Origin: CAYTEO01 sp964436825
GTDB taxonomy: Bacteria; Krumholzibacteriota; Krumholzibacteriia; LZORAL124-64-63
Length of the DNA: 64,000 nucleotides
Direction of reading: 5' to 3'
NCBI GenBank assembly: GCA_964436825.1
Contig: CAYTEO010000005.1
Location: 1 to 64,000 of the forward strand
Part shown: positions 1 to 8,145 of the stretch, piece by piece
How the letters are laid out: each line of letters opens with the position of its first letter
Numbering within the stretch: position 1 is the first letter of the stretch
Made by a program: the position numbers and the translations under genes
Notes under the pieces: model-generated
What the model was told of the DNA's origin: nothing
Databases searched by the model: none
The model's input: the letters and a program-made list of their open reading frames with translations, nothing else

Positions 1-916
1 CACGGACACAGTCTTCGTGACACAACACACGCTCAGCTTCCGCCAGCCATCGATCCACCGGGGGTCCGAACCGCTCTGCCAACTCCTCCAGCGCCGGCAG
101 GTGCAACTCCGCCAGGTAGCGGTGCAGGTGTGGCGGCATGGGATGCCGGGGCGCAGCATTGATCCTGCGTTCCAGCGCGGGAGGCCGCACGTCGGGATCG
201 ATCTCCAGGAAACGGCACACGGTCTCGAATAACCCGACCGGATCGCTCGACAACTGGTCGTGGAAGCCGATCAACAACCTCTCCGACGGCACGGCCCGTG
301 TCCACCTCTCCAGCATCGGCAGGTAATCGCCACGGCGACGCGTGTCCGGATCGTTGAAGTGCGCCAGGAACTCCTCGTCGCTGATCTCGGTCACTGGCCG
401 CCGACCGTAGCGCGACAGGAAGTGGACCGCCGCCGACCAGTCCCGCGCGATGGGATCGCGCAGGATCAGGACGAGCTTGGCCCGTGGCAACAGGCCGGTC
501 AGATGGGCCACCCCCTCGTCGCCCAGGGCGGAGTAGTGGGGCGTGATGTCCCCGGCCATCCGGTCGCCGGCCGAGACGAACAATGAACGATACCAGTCGT
601 CGCTCAGGTCACAGCGGTAGAACCGCCACTGCCATGCCAGGTTGGCCGGAGTCGCCCGCCGCAGGTAGCGACCGACCCGACGCCAGCGGAAGAGTTTCAG
701 GCGTTCGACGAACAGCTTGCCGGAGCGAGGCTCGACCGGGGCATCGCCCAGCTTCTCGGGCACGATGGGAAAACGACGATCGAAGTAGCTGATCTCCTTG
801 ACCGGCGACAGCCAGACGTCGGGATGGTAGCGCAGGTTCTCCCACAACCACGTGGTGCCGCCGCGCACGACGCCGATCACCACGAAGTCGGGCAAACGTC
901 CCCGCCTTGCAGCCAT
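1..916 (-). CDS. PAPS-dependent sulfotransferase family protein (3' end outside window)
   Basis: About 305 residues are visible and the frame runs off the left edge with no stop. The start is an ATG at 916 preceded by GGAGGTGATCC. The N-terminus reads DFVVIGVVRGGTTWLWENL, the phosphosulfate-binding loop of the Sulfotransfer families (usually G-x-x-K/R-x-G-T-T). Farther in, LILRDPIARDWSAAVHFL matches the 3'-phosphate-binding RDP-x-x-R-x-x-S motif. These enzymes move sulfate from PAPS to a hydroxyl or amine of a glycan, lipid or protein. The acceptor cannot be told from sequence. No signal peptide or membrane segment is seen, so it is probably cytoplasmic. It lies 68 bp downstream of citF on the same strand, with no clear functional link. 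Family assignment is confident; the substrate is unknown. Confidence 0.82.
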   Translation of the reverse strand, partial: MAARRGRLPDFVVIGVVRGGTTWLWENLRYHPDVWLSPVKEISYFDRRFPIVPEKLGDAPVEPRSGKLFVERLKLFRWRRVGRYLRRATPANLAWQWRFYRCDLSDDWYRSLFVSAGDRMAGDITPHYSALGDEGVAHLTGLLPRAKLVLILRDPIARDWSAAVHFLSRYGRRPVTEISDEEFLAHFNDPDTRRRGDYLPMLERWTRAVPSERLLIGFHDQLSSDPVGLFETVCRFLEIDPDVRPPALERRINAAPRHPMPPHLHRYLAELHLPALEELAERFGPPVDRWLAEAERVLCHEDCVR

Positions 917-984
917 GGATCACCTCCGGAATGAACGGCAGGGCGACATCCCGTCCCGACACGGACGATCAGCACGCGCCGCGG

Positions 985-2541
985 CTATCCCTTCACCTCG
1001 CGCACGCAGTCGATGACCGTCCCGTCGACCCACTTGATGGCCGCCACGACCTTCTCCCCCAGCTCCGGCGGCGCCGGCGGGCCGCCGACGATCTCCTCGA
1101 CCTCGGCCTTCAGGTCGTGGATGTCCCGCAGCGGGAGCGAGGTGCCGCGCAGCTTGGCCAGCAGGTCCTCGCGCCGGGGGTTGACGGCGATCCCCCGCTC
1201 GGTCACCACGACGTCGATCAGCTCGCCAGGGCCGCAGAGGGTCGTCACCCGGTCCACCAGCACCGGGATGCGGTCGCGGAAGCTGGGGATGGGCAGGATC
1301 GTGCACCTGCTGGCCAGGCAGTTCTGCCAGCCGCCGATGCCGTGCAGCAGGCGGCCGTCGCTGTGGGTGACGACGTTGGCGTTGAAGTCGACGTCCACCT
1401 CGGTGGCGCCCAGGACGACCACGTCCAGCATCGACGCGAAGTTCCCCTTGCCGTGCCAGTTGTAGCTGGTGAACGGCGAGGTGTTGACGTGGCCGGGGTT
1501 CTCGCGCATGGAGCGGACGCCCTCCAGGTCGAAGGTCTGGCCGTCCAGGATGTAGTCGGTCAGCCCCTCCTCCAGCATCTGCACCAGGTACTGGGTCGAG
1601 CCGCCGCGGACGAACCGCGCCTTGACGCCCCGCTCGCGCATCAGGTCGCGCAGGAAGATGGCGAACGCCAGCGAGGTGCCGCCCGCCCCGGCCTGGAAGC
1701 TGAAGCCGTCGCGGACGATGCCGACCTCGTCGCAGAAGCGGGCCGTCAGCTCGGCGATCAGCAGCCGGTCGGGAGACCGGGTGATCTGGGTCGTGCCGCT
1801 GACGATCTTGCTGGCATCGCCGATCGAGTCCATGACGACGACCTGGTCGACGTTGTTCCCCTGGATCTGCCACGGGATGCAGGGGAAGTCGACGAGGTTG
1901 TCGGTGACGACGATGACGTGGTCGGCGTAGATGCTGTCGGCCAGGGCGAAGCCGAGCAGCCCGCAGGCCGTCGGGCCGCGGTCGCCGGTGGCGTTGCCGA
2001 AGGGATCGGCCGTCGGGGCGGCGATCACGGCGATGTCGATGTGGACCTCGCCGTCCTGGATGGCCTGCCAGCGACCGCCGTGGCTGCGCAGCACGCCCAT
2101 CCCCCGCATCTGCCCGCGGGAGCAGTAGTCGCCCAGCGGTCCGTTCATCGACCCCTCGATGTGGTGGACGACGCCGCTCTCCAGGTGCCGGATGATCGGC
2201 TCGTGGCAGGGGAACGAGGCGCTGGGGAACCACATCAGGTCCTTCGCCCCCAGCTCGGCCGCCGCGTCGAAGACGGCGTTGGCCACCCGGTCGCCGTTGC
2301 GCAGGTGGTGGTGGGTGGAGATCGTCATGCCGTCGCGCAGACCGGCCCGCTGCAGGGCGGTCTTGAGGTCCGGGACGACCTTGTTCCCGTCGGCCGGGTA
2401 GTCCTGGCAGGCCCGGATGGGCGGGCCGTACTTGCGGCCGCCGGGCCGGTGCTTCCCGACGCCCTTGTACGGGACCGCCTCGCGGCCGTTGATCTCCACC
2501 GGCACCAGGCGGCCGGCGGCGTTCTCGACCAGCTTCGTCAC
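985..2541 (-). CDS. citF: Citrate lyase alpha subunit (citrate CoA-transferase)
   Basis: This 518-residue protein starts at a GTG whose GTGA overlaps the TGA stop of the upstream citDE gene, so the two are probably translationally coupled. An upstream ATG in frame would reach far into citDE and is unlikely. The protein resembles CitF along its length: the THHHLRNGD and WFPSASFPCHEPI segments near the N-terminus, GSMNGPLGDY, the FQAGAGGTSLAF glycine-rich stretch and a C-terminal VVTERGIAVNP motif typical of CoA-transferases. CitF exchanges acetyl for citryl on the acyl-carrier domain, after which CitE cleaves citryl thioester to oxaloacetate and acetyl-ACP. Length matches the family (about 500-520). 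The accessory genes citC, citX and citG are not in the window. Confidence 0.9.
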   Translation of the reverse strand: MTKLVENAAGRLVPVEINGREAVPYKGVGKHRPGGRKYGPPIRACQDYPADGNKVVPDLKTALQRAGLRDGMTISTHHHLRNGDRVANAVFDAAAELGAKDLMWFPSASFPCHEPIIRHLESGVVHHIEGSMNGPLGDYCSRGQMRGMGVLRSHGGRWQAIQDGEVHIDIAVIAAPTADPFGNATGDRGPTACGLLGFALADSIYADHVIVVTDNLVDFPCIPWQIQGNNVDQVVVMDSIGDASKIVSGTTQITRSPDRLLIAELTARFCDEVGIVRDGFSFQAGAGGTSLAFAIFLRDLMRERGVKARFVRGGSTQYLVQMLEEGLTDYILDGQTFDLEGVRSMRENPGHVNTSPFTSYNWHGKGNFASMLDVVVLGATEVDVDFNANVVTHSDGRLLHGIGGWQNCLASRCTILPIPSFRDRIPVLVDRVTTLCGPGELIDVVVTERGIAVNPRREDLLAKLRGTSLPLRDIHDLKAEVEEIVGGPPAPPELGEKVVAAIKWVDGTVIDCVREVKG

Positions 2542-3770
2542 GACTCGCTCCCCTCGCTGCGCTGCTCGCGCCAGTCCTCGCCCAGCACGCCCGCCGCCGT
2601 CGCCATGGCGATGGTGGCCTGGGCCCGCTTGACCACCGGCGGATCGATCATCTTGCTCCCCAGCGAGACGACGCCCAGGCCGCGCTCCTGCGCCTCCTCG
2701 AAGGCCAGGACGATCCGCTTGGCCTTCTCCAGCTCGGCCTCGGTGGGCGCGAACTCCCGGTGGACGACGGCGATCTGGCGCGGATGGATGCACCCCTTGC
2801 CCATGAAGCCCAGCGACTTCGCCTCGCGCACGGCCGCCCGCAGCCCCTCGGTGTCGGCCACGTCGCTGAAGACCGTGTCGATGGGCTGGACCCCGGCCGC
2901 GCGGGCGCCGTTGACCACCTGGCTGCGGGCCCAGAAGGACTCGGTCCCCTCCAGGGTGCGCTGGGCCCCGATGTCGGCCGTGTAGTCCTCCAGGCCGATC
3001 GTCAGGGCGACGACGCTTTCCGTCGCGGCGGCGATCTCGTAGGCCCGCCAGGCCCCCAGCGCCGATTCCACGATGGGCATCAGGAAGATCTCGTCCGCCA
3101 CGCCGGCGGCCGCGCGCAGCTCCCGGATCCGCGCGTCCACGGCGACCACCTGGGCGGGATCCTCCACCTTGGGGATCAGCACCACCTGCACGCCGTGGGC
3201 CACGACCCAGGCCAGGTCCTCCAGGCCGCGCTCGCCCTGGTTGATGCGGACCATCCTCTCGGCGCCGCGGAAGTCGACACTGCGCAGGGCGTTGCGGACC
3301 AGGACGCGGGCGGCGTCCTTCTCCTGCGGCGCCACCGAGTCCTCCAGGTCCAGGATGATCCCGTCGGGGCCGTGCAGGCCGGCGTTGACGAAGAACTTGG
3401 GCTCGTTGCCCGGCAGGTAGAGGCGGCTGCGGCGCAGCCGCTCGCGCTCGGTGCCGTAGCGGGCGCGCTCGTTCCAGGGCGGCAGCAGCTCCCGGTCCAG
3501 GTCCGGCACGGCGCGCCGGGCGGCGGCCTCCAGCCGGGCGTCCAGGACGAACGGCAGCGCCCCGCGGTCCTCCACCTCCACCAGGACGTGGGTCAGCCCC
3601 AGCGTCTCGCAGCCGGCGGCGATCCCGTCGCGGATCCGCCCGCCGTACATGGACGCCACCTTGCTTTCCAGCCGGATCTCGACACCGCCGCCGGTCCGCG
3701 GCGTCACCCCGATCCAGCAGTCGGACCGGACGCGCGGGCCGCGGCGGCCGGCTTCACCCCTCTGGGCCAT
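2538..3770 (-). CDS. citE: Fused citrate lyase gamma-beta protein (CitD acyl carrier domain + CitE lyase)
   Basis: The 410-residue product is longer than CitE (about 300). Residues 1-95 look like CitD: Ser16 in RVRSDCWIGV aligns with the serine that carries the phosphoribosyl-dephospho-CoA group (Ser14 in E. coli CitD), and EVEDRGALPFVLDARLEAA aligns with the conserved CitD helix. After a Pro-rich linker, residues 113-410 are CitE of the HpcH/HpaI aldolase fold (RSRLYLPGNEPKF, DGIILDLEDSV, GKGCIHPRQI). The start is the ATG at 3770 with GAGGAGAACGAAC upstream; a frame extension upstream has no ribosome site. The product should supply both the swinging-arm thioester carrier and the lyase step for CitF. 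Separate citD and citE genes are the norm, so the fusion is notable. Confidence 0.87.
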   Translation of the reverse strand: MAQRGEAGRRGPRVRSDCWIGVTPRTGGGVEIRLESKVASMYGGRIRDGIAAGCETLGLTHVLVEVEDRGALPFVLDARLEAAARRAVPDLDRELLPPWNERARYGTERERLRRSRLYLPGNEPKFFVNAGLHGPDGIILDLEDSVAPQEKDAARVLVRNALRSVDFRGAERMVRINQGERGLEDLAWVVAHGVQVVLIPKVEDPAQVVAVDARIRELRAAAGVADEIFLMPIVESALGAWRAYEIAAATESVVALTIGLEDYTADIGAQRTLEGTESFWARSQVVNGARAAGVQPIDTVFSDVADTEGLRAAVREAKSLGFMGKGCIHPRQIAVVHREFAPTEAELEKAKRIVLAFEEAQERGLGVVSLGSKMIDPPVVKRAQATIAMATAAGVLGEDWREQRSEGSES

Positions 3771-3854
3771 GTTCGTTCTCCTCGGCTCGGGTCCTGGGGC
3801 AATGATGGCCCCGCGGCGCGCCGGTGGCAAGGAGTGTCGGGCCGGGGAAATCGC

Positions 3855-3881
3855 TCAACCCCCTGCCGGGACGGCCGAAAA
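3855..3881 (+). promoter_or_regulatory. Sigma-28 (FliA)-type promoter before cheY unit
   Basis: TCAACCCC, an 11-base spacer, then GCCGAAAA. This fits the flagellar/chemotaxis sigma-28 pattern (TAAA or TCAA, N15, GCCGATAA) and ends 74 nt before the cheY ATG. Two more copies with identical TCAA-N15-GCCGA spacing precede the other chemotaxis units in the window (13797-13823 and 44772-44798). Confidence 0.6.
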
Positions 3882-3955
3882 GGGGGATGCGGTCCGGTCC
3901 GCTCGCCAGGCCGGTGCCACGAGCGAAACCAGAGACAACAGAAGGAGCTGCCGGC

Positions 3956-4318
3956 ATGAAGATCCTGATCGTCGACGATTCCCGCGCCATGCGCCGCATC
4001 ATCCAGCGCACCCTGCGGCAGGCCGGATACCGCGGCCACGAGATCCTGGAGGCCGAGAACGGCGCCCAGGCCCTGGACATCGTCCGCGCCGAGAGGCCGG
4101 ACCTGATCCTCTCGGACTGGCACATGCCGCAGATGAACGGCCTGGAGTTCAAGCAGGCGCTCAACGCCGAGGGGATCGAGACGACGTTCGGTTTCGTCAC
4201 CAGCGAGAGCACGCAGGAGATGCGCAACCTGGCCGCCGAGGTCGGCGCCGACTTCCTGCTCGCCAAGCCGTTCACCGCCCAGGACATGGCCCAGGTGCTG
4301 GGAATGGTCGTCGGATGA
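3956..4318 (+). CDS. cheY: CheY-type single-domain response regulator
   Basis: A 120-residue stand-alone receiver. The acidic pair is in LIVDDSRAMRR (Asp7, Asp8), the phosphoacceptor is Asp54 in LILSDWHMPQMNG, the switch Thr/Ser is in FVTSES, and Lys104 in LLAKPFTA completes the active site. The start is the ATG at 3956 after GAAGGAGCTGCCGGC; upstream in-frame codons lack a ribosome site. Its stop overlaps the next gene by ATGA. It is first in a three-gene plus-strand unit with two CheC/CheX-type phosphatase-like genes, so it probably carries the CheA phosphate signal to the flagellar motor and is cleared by its neighbours. Confidence 0.92.
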   Translation: MKILIVDDSRAMRRIIQRTLRQAGYRGHEILEAENGAQALDIVRAERPDLILSDWHMPQMNGLEFKQALNAEGIETTFGFVTSESTQEMRNLAAEVGADFLLAKPFTAQDMAQVLGMVVG

Positions 4319-4857
4319 GGAGCGCGGACGACAACGAGACGACCCTGGGCGTGGCGGAGCCCCCCGTGGAAGAGGTCCTCGAGGAGGCGGTATCGGCGGT
4401 GACGGAGACCTGCAGCCGCCAGCTGGAGATCTACCTGGTCCCTGCCCGCACCGAATCCCCCAGCGATACCGCGACCCGCTACACCAGCGCCATCGAGCTG
4501 GACACCGGGAAGGGACGCTGGATCCTGGCCATTCACGGCGACCGGCACTCGGTCGCGACCCTGGCGCGCAAGATGTTCGCCATGGGGGAGAACGAGGAGA
4601 TCGGCGCCGAGGACATGGCCGACGCCCTCAACGAGCTGGTCAACGTGGCGGCAGGCGTGCTGAAGTCCTATCGTCTGGATGCGGGGCAGACGGTGGGACT
4701 CGGCCTGCCCTCGTTCCGGGAGAGACGCGTGGCTGACGCGGAAGCGGCCCCCCCCTCCGATCCCGCCCGTCGCTCCCTGATCGACCTCGACGGTATTGCT
4801 CTGCTGGTTACCGTCCACTGGCAGGAAGGAGCCTCCGATGAGTCTGAAGCTTCCTGA
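4315..4857 (+). CDS. CheX/CheC-like chemotaxis phosphatase
   Basis: The 180-residue product overlaps the cheY stop by 4 bp. The central segment ALNELVNVAAGVLK carries the E-x-x-N signature used by CheC, CheX and FliY to hydrolyse CheY-phosphate, here once, as in CheX. It has a single domain and no membrane segment. Being coupled to cheY suggests dephosphorylation of that regulator. The C-terminal 40 residues (EAAPPSDPARR onward) look like a linker and a last strand. It overlaps the next gene by 20 bp. The family is clear, but whether it is CheX proper or a divergent CheC cannot be settled by eye. Confidence 0.72.
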   Translation: MRSADDNETTLGVAEPPVEEVLEEAVSAVTETCSRQLEIYLVPARTESPSDTATRYTSAIELDTGKGRWILAIHGDRHSVATLARKMFAMGENEEIGAEDMADALNELVNVAAGVLKSYRLDAGQTVGLGLPSFRERRVADAEAAPPSDPARRSLIDLDGIALLVTVHWQEGASDESEAS

Positions 4858-5317
4858 ACCCGCCGCCCTGCTCGAGATCCTCGAGACGATCCTGGACGGC
4901 CCCACCCCGCTGCGCCCCGCGGAGGAGCCCTTCGACTTCCGCGGCAGCGACCAGGCCATCTACGTCTCGCTGCTGCGGGACGACGAGGGGGGCGTCCAGG
5001 GTGCCGTGGTGGCCGATGCGGCGGCGACGATCTTCCTGGGCGGGGCACTGATCATGGTCCCCGCCGGGGCGCAGCAGGAGCAGTGGCGACAGGGCCGGGC
5101 CGAGGAGTCGATCACCGACGCCATGTCCGAGATCGTCAACATGCTGCGCAGCGTCGTCAACGGCGTCTCCGGGAATCCCCACGTGGCCCCCGATCCACTG
5201 GTGCTGCTGGACGAGCTCGCGGAAGAGGTCGACTGGCTTCCCTCCCCGACCGGGCGGCTCGACCTGGCGGGCGAGCTGCCGTTCGCCACCGGGCACCTCT
5301 CCATCCTGGCGCGCTAG
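4838..5317 (+). CDS. CheC/CheX-like protein, second in the unit
   Basis: A 159-residue protein starting at the ATG at 4838, with GGAAGGAG 9 nt upstream and inside the end of the preceding gene. Residues around AMSEIVNMLRSVVNG hold the E-x-x-N phosphatase signature in a predicted long helix. The rest is alternating hydrophobic strands, in keeping with the CheC fold, but similarity is weak outside the motif. Together with the preceding gene it gives two phosphatase-like proteins beside one CheY. A convergent bidirectional terminator follows at 5347-5377. Confidence 0.6.
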   Translation: MSLKLPEPAALLEILETILDGPTPLRPAEEPFDFRGSDQAIYVSLLRDDEGGVQGAVVADAAATIFLGGALIMVPAGAQQEQWRQGRAEESITDAMSEIVNMLRSVVNGVSGNPHVAPDPLVLLDELAEEVDWLPSPTGRLDLAGELPFATGHLSILAR

Positions 5318-5346
5318 GAATACCCCGCCGGCGGACTGGACACGAC

Positions 5347-5377
5347 ACGCCGCACCGGCCCGACGCCGGTGCGGCGT
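5347..5377. terminator. Bidirectional hairpin between convergent chemotaxis units
   Basis: A perfect 13-bp stem (ACGCCGCACCGGC with its reverse complement) and a 5-nt loop lie between the stop of the plus-strand unit at 5317 and the cheB stop at 5411. There is no strong T-run on either side, so efficiency is uncertain. Confidence 0.65.
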
Positions 5378-5410
5378 CACCATGTCGAGGAGCGACCGAC
5401 CACCGGACGA

Positions 5411-6445
5411 TCAGCCGCTGACGGCCCAGGTCCGATCCAGGGCCGCCGCCAGGACGGCTCCCGCGATCCGCTCCAGCGGCAGGACCAGCCGGGCCGCCCC
5501 CAGCTTCACGGCGGCCCGCGGCATGCCGTAGACCACCGACGTGGCCTCGTCCTGGGCGATGGTCTCCGCGCCCGCGCGGCGCATCGCCAGCAACCCGCGG
5601 GCCCCATCCTCGCCCATGCCGGTCAGCAGGACGCCGACGGCCCGGCTCCCCGCGGCCGCGGCGACACTCTCCAGCAGGACGTCCACCGACGGCCGGTGCC
5701 GGTTGACGGGCTCGCCGGTGTCGAGGGTCACCCGCCAGCCGCCGCCCTTGCGCACCAGTCGCAGGTGCCGGCCGGCGGGAGCGATCAGGGCGGTGCCGGG
5801 AAGCAGTTCCTCCCCGCCGACCGCCTCGCGGACCGACAGGGCCGACACCTCGTCCAGGCGCTGGGCCAGGGCCGCGGTGAACCCCACGGGCATGTGCTGG
5901 ACGACGACCACCGGAGGGCTGGTGTCCGGCAGCCGCGTGAGGATCTCCCGCAGCGCCTCGGTCCCGCCCGTGGAGGCGCCCATGGCGACGACGACGCCCG
6001 GAGCGCCGAGCGGTGTCGGGGCCCGCGCGGATCGCGGTGACCCGGCGGGGATCACGTTCTCGCTGATCACCAGGAAACGCAGCACCTGCACGACACGCTT
6101 GGCCGCCGGCGGGATCCCGTCCGGATCGCCCTGGAAGACGACGATGGTCGCGGCGCACTCCACCAGCCGGCGCGGCAGCCGCACCGGGGCATCGTCCGGC
6201 CTGTCGGCCACGAGGATGTAGGGGATCCCGCTCTCCAGACAGCGCACCGCCAGCGAGACCGCCGCGTCCCTTCCGCCGCCGACCTGGACGACCGCGGCGG
6301 CGACGTCAGCGAGGGCGACCGCCGGAGATGTCCGGACGGGGTCGGGGAACGCCACGGGCTGCCAGCCGGCCGCGGCGATACGCCGGGCCAGGGCGGCGCC
6401 CAGCCGCGGGTGGAGATGGGCGAGCAGTATCCGGCGACGTTTCAC
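5411..6445 (-). CDS. cheB: Chemotaxis protein-glutamate methylesterase CheB with degenerate receiver domain
   Basis: A 344-residue protein. The C-terminal esterase domain (about 150-340) has the triad Ser158 (AMGASTGGTEAL), His184 (VQHMPVGFT) and Asp280 (TGMGEDGARGL), so demethylation or deamidation of receptor glutamates should work. The N-terminal 120 residues have receiver-like length and strand/helix spacing, but the usual Asp-Asp pair, phosphoacceptor Asp and Lys are absent: the first strand reads RRILLAHLHPRLG. Phospho-activation by CheA is therefore doubtful. Its ATG overlaps the cheX stop by 4 bp. It is the last gene of the long chemotaxis operon. Confidence 0.9.
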   Translation of the reverse strand: MKRRRILLAHLHPRLGAALARRIAAAGWQPVAFPDPVRTSPAVALADVAAAVVQVGGGRDAAVSLAVRCLESGIPYILVADRPDDAPVRLPRRLVECAATIVVFQGDPDGIPPAAKRVVQVLRFLVISENVIPAGSPRSARAPTPLGAPGVVVAMGASTGGTEALREILTRLPDTSPPVVVVQHMPVGFTAALAQRLDEVSALSVREAVGGEELLPGTALIAPAGRHLRLVRKGGGWRVTLDTGEPVNRHRPSVDVLLESVAAAAGSRAVGVLLTGMGEDGARGLLAMRRAGAETIAQDEATSVVYGMPRAAVKLGAARLVLPLERIAGAVLAAALDRTWAVSG

Positions 6446-6906
6446 TTCCGGACGACCTCGACCACCAGCAGGTACGGCTGTCCCTCGATGTCGAACAGGA
6501 GGGAGTCGTCGCGTTCCAGCAGCCGGGCGACGTCGGCACCGGCGACTGTCACGACCTGCGGCAGGGAGAGGGAGTAGCCGATCTCCTCGCCGCCCAGGGC
6601 CGTGGCCACGTGGCCGGCCACGACGTTCAACAGCTCGCCGACGGCGTCGGCCGCCAGGGCGGGATCGGCCAGGTCCTCTGGCTCGATGCCCATGATGTCG
6701 GCGGCCATCCGCGTGGCGGCATCCGCCGGGACGACCAGGGAGAGCCGCCCCTCGACGTCACCGTGGATGGCGACCTCGGCCTTCAACCACTCCCTTCCCG
6801 GCGAGGGGGCCAGTTCCTTGCCCACGGGGAATCCCAGCAGGAAGGCCAGCTTCTCCGCGATGGAAAGGAAGAGATCCTCGAGGCCGTGGACCAGTGTCTC
6901 GCTCAT
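6442..6906 (-). CDS. cheX: CheX-like chemotaxis phosphatase
   Basis: A 154-residue protein with the CheX layout: an N-terminal helix, a mixed sheet, and the central helix AVGELLNVVAGHVATAL with E-x-x-N. GEEIGYSLSLPQVVT resembles the conserved strand after the helix in CheX. It overlaps cheY upstream and cheB downstream by 4 bp each. It is the third CheC/CheX-type protein in the window, which fits several CheY-like targets. Confidence 0.8.
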   Translation of the reverse strand: MSETLVHGLEDLFLSIAEKLAFLLGFPVGKELAPSPGREWLKAEVAIHGDVEGRLSLVVPADAATRMAADIMGIEPEDLADPALAADAVGELLNVVAGHVATALGGEEIGYSLSLPQVVTVAGADVARLLERDDSLLFDIEGQPYLLVVEVVRK

Positions 6907-7289
6907 GGCTGGTTCACCTCCGTCACCTGCTGGACCAGGGCGAGGACTTCCTCCGGCGTGAACGGCTTGCGCAGGAAGGCGCGCGCGCCGCTGCTGAGCA
7001 GCTCCCGTTCGCGCGGCAGACCGCCGGCCGAGGAGATGACGATGACCGGGATCCGCTCCAGCAGCCCCTGCTCCCGCATGGCGGCCAGCAGCTGCTCGCC
7101 GCTCATGTCGGGCATCATCAGGTCCGTGAAGACGAGATCGATCGGCTCCCTCTGGAGCAGGTCCAGCGCCTCCCTGCCATCGCCGGCCTCGTGCAGCGTT
7201 CCCACGGCGACCCCGGCCAGGTCCAGGGCCCGCCTCAGGACCGCGCGCACGACGGTCGAGTCATCCACCAACAGGATGTTCAGCGACAT
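6903..7289 (-). CDS. CheY-type response regulator
   Basis: A 128-residue receiver with the acidic pair in LLVDDSTVVR, phosphoacceptor Asp56 in LVFTDLMMPDMSG, the SSA switch segment and Lys in FLRKPFTPEE. There is no output domain. It starts inside the last 29 bp of the HDOD gene and overlaps cheX by 4 bp. Next to a CheX and an HDOD protein, it may serve as the motor regulator, a phosphate sink or an adaptor for the HDOD protein. Confidence 0.9.
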   Translation of the reverse strand: MSLNILLVDDSTVVRAVLRRALDLAGVAVGTLHEAGDGREALDLLQREPIDLVFTDLMMPDMSGEQLLAAMREQGLLERIPVIVISSAGGLPRERELLSSGARAFLRKPFTPEEVLALVQQVTEVNQP

Positions 7290-8145
7290 CGCCCACTCCT
7301 TCGATCATGGCGAACATCTCCATCAGCTCCGCCAGGTGCTCCTGGACGTGGGCCATGACGAGTTCGCCGAGTTCGTGACGGTACCCGAGCCTGACGGCCG
7401 CCGACTCGTCCAGGGCGTAGTTCAACCCATCGTCCCCCACGCCCCAGCCGGCATTGAGGACCAGGATGTCGGCCAGGTGGACCAGGTCGGTCAGGGGCTT
7501 CCCGCCGTCGCACTTGCTGGGCGCATGGTGCCAGCGCACGGCCTCGGCCAGCGTGTTGGGGATCTGCCACCGCCGCATCAGGGCACCGCCGATGGCGGGA
7601 TGGTTCGTCCCCAGCACCTCCCGCTCGGCGTCGTCGAAGGGCATCCCGTCGGCCACCAGTTGCCGGATCCGGTCCATGTCCACCTCGACGTAGTTGCCCA
7701 GGATGATCTTGCCGATGTCGTGGAGCAGGCCGGCCGTGTAGGCCTCCTCCGGGTCGGGCAGGTCCAGGTGCCCGGCCAGCAGCTCCGCCGTCACGGCCAC
7801 CGACATGGCGTGCTCCCACAGCTGCATGGGGGCCAGGCCGTACCCCTTGACCTCCCTGCCGGCCAGCGGCCCCAGGCAGACGGTCAGGGCCAGCTGGTAG
7901 ATCCGCTTCAGGCCCAGGCGGGTCATGGCCAGCTGGACCGAGCTGATGGTCCCGGCACAGCCGAAGTAGGCGGAATTGGCCAGGCGCAGCAGGTTGGCCG
8001 TCAGGCCGGGTTCACGCTCGATGATCCTGGCGATCTCCGCGTAGCTGGCTCTGGGGTCGTTGCAGTACCGTCGCAGCTTGACGACGACGTCCGGCAGCGG
8101 CGGGACTTCCTTGACCTTGCTGAGGATTTCGTCCTTGATGCTCAC
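7261..8145 (-). CDS. HDOD-domain signalling protein
   Basis: A 294-residue protein starting at a GTG with GGGAGGTGGAGCT upstream; the GTGA overlaps the cheD stop. Residues about 10-210 match the HDOD domain: VPPLPDVVVKL at the front, IIEREPGLTANLLRLANSAYFG, GLKRIYQLAL, and an HD-like core GLLHDIGKIILG. HDOD proteins are mostly non-enzymatic relatives of HD-GYP phosphodiesterases that link signalling, motility and cell-cycle control. HHAPSKCDGGKPLTDLVHLAD in the second half also resembles HD-GYP sequences, but the full HD-GYP signature is not present. Its place between cheD and cheY suggests a role in chemotaxis or motility output. Confidence 0.82.
   Translation of the reverse strand: MSIKDEILSKVKEVPPLPDVVVKLRRYCNDPRASYAEIARIIEREPGLTANLLRLANSAYFGCAGTISSVQLAMTRLGLKRIYQLALTVCLGPLAGREVKGYGLAPMQLWEHAMSVAVTAELLAGHLDLPDPEEAYTAGLLHDIGKIILGNYVEVDMDRIRQLVADGMPFDDAEREVLGTNHPAIGGALMRRWQIPNTLAEAVRWHHAPSKCDGGKPLTDLVHLADILVLNAGWGVGDDGLNYALDESAAVRLGYRHELGELVMAHVQEHLAELMEMFAMIEGVGDVAEHPVGG

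Noticed and set aside
985..2793. A longer citF with 84 extra N-terminal residues
   Set aside because: The extension overlaps citDE, has no ribosome site and does not resemble CitF. The GTG at 2541 fits the family length and the GTGA coupling.
907..2985. A 692-residue open frame on the plus strand
   Set aside because: It is antisense to citF and citDE, is rich in Asp, Val and Ala, and has no recognisable domain.
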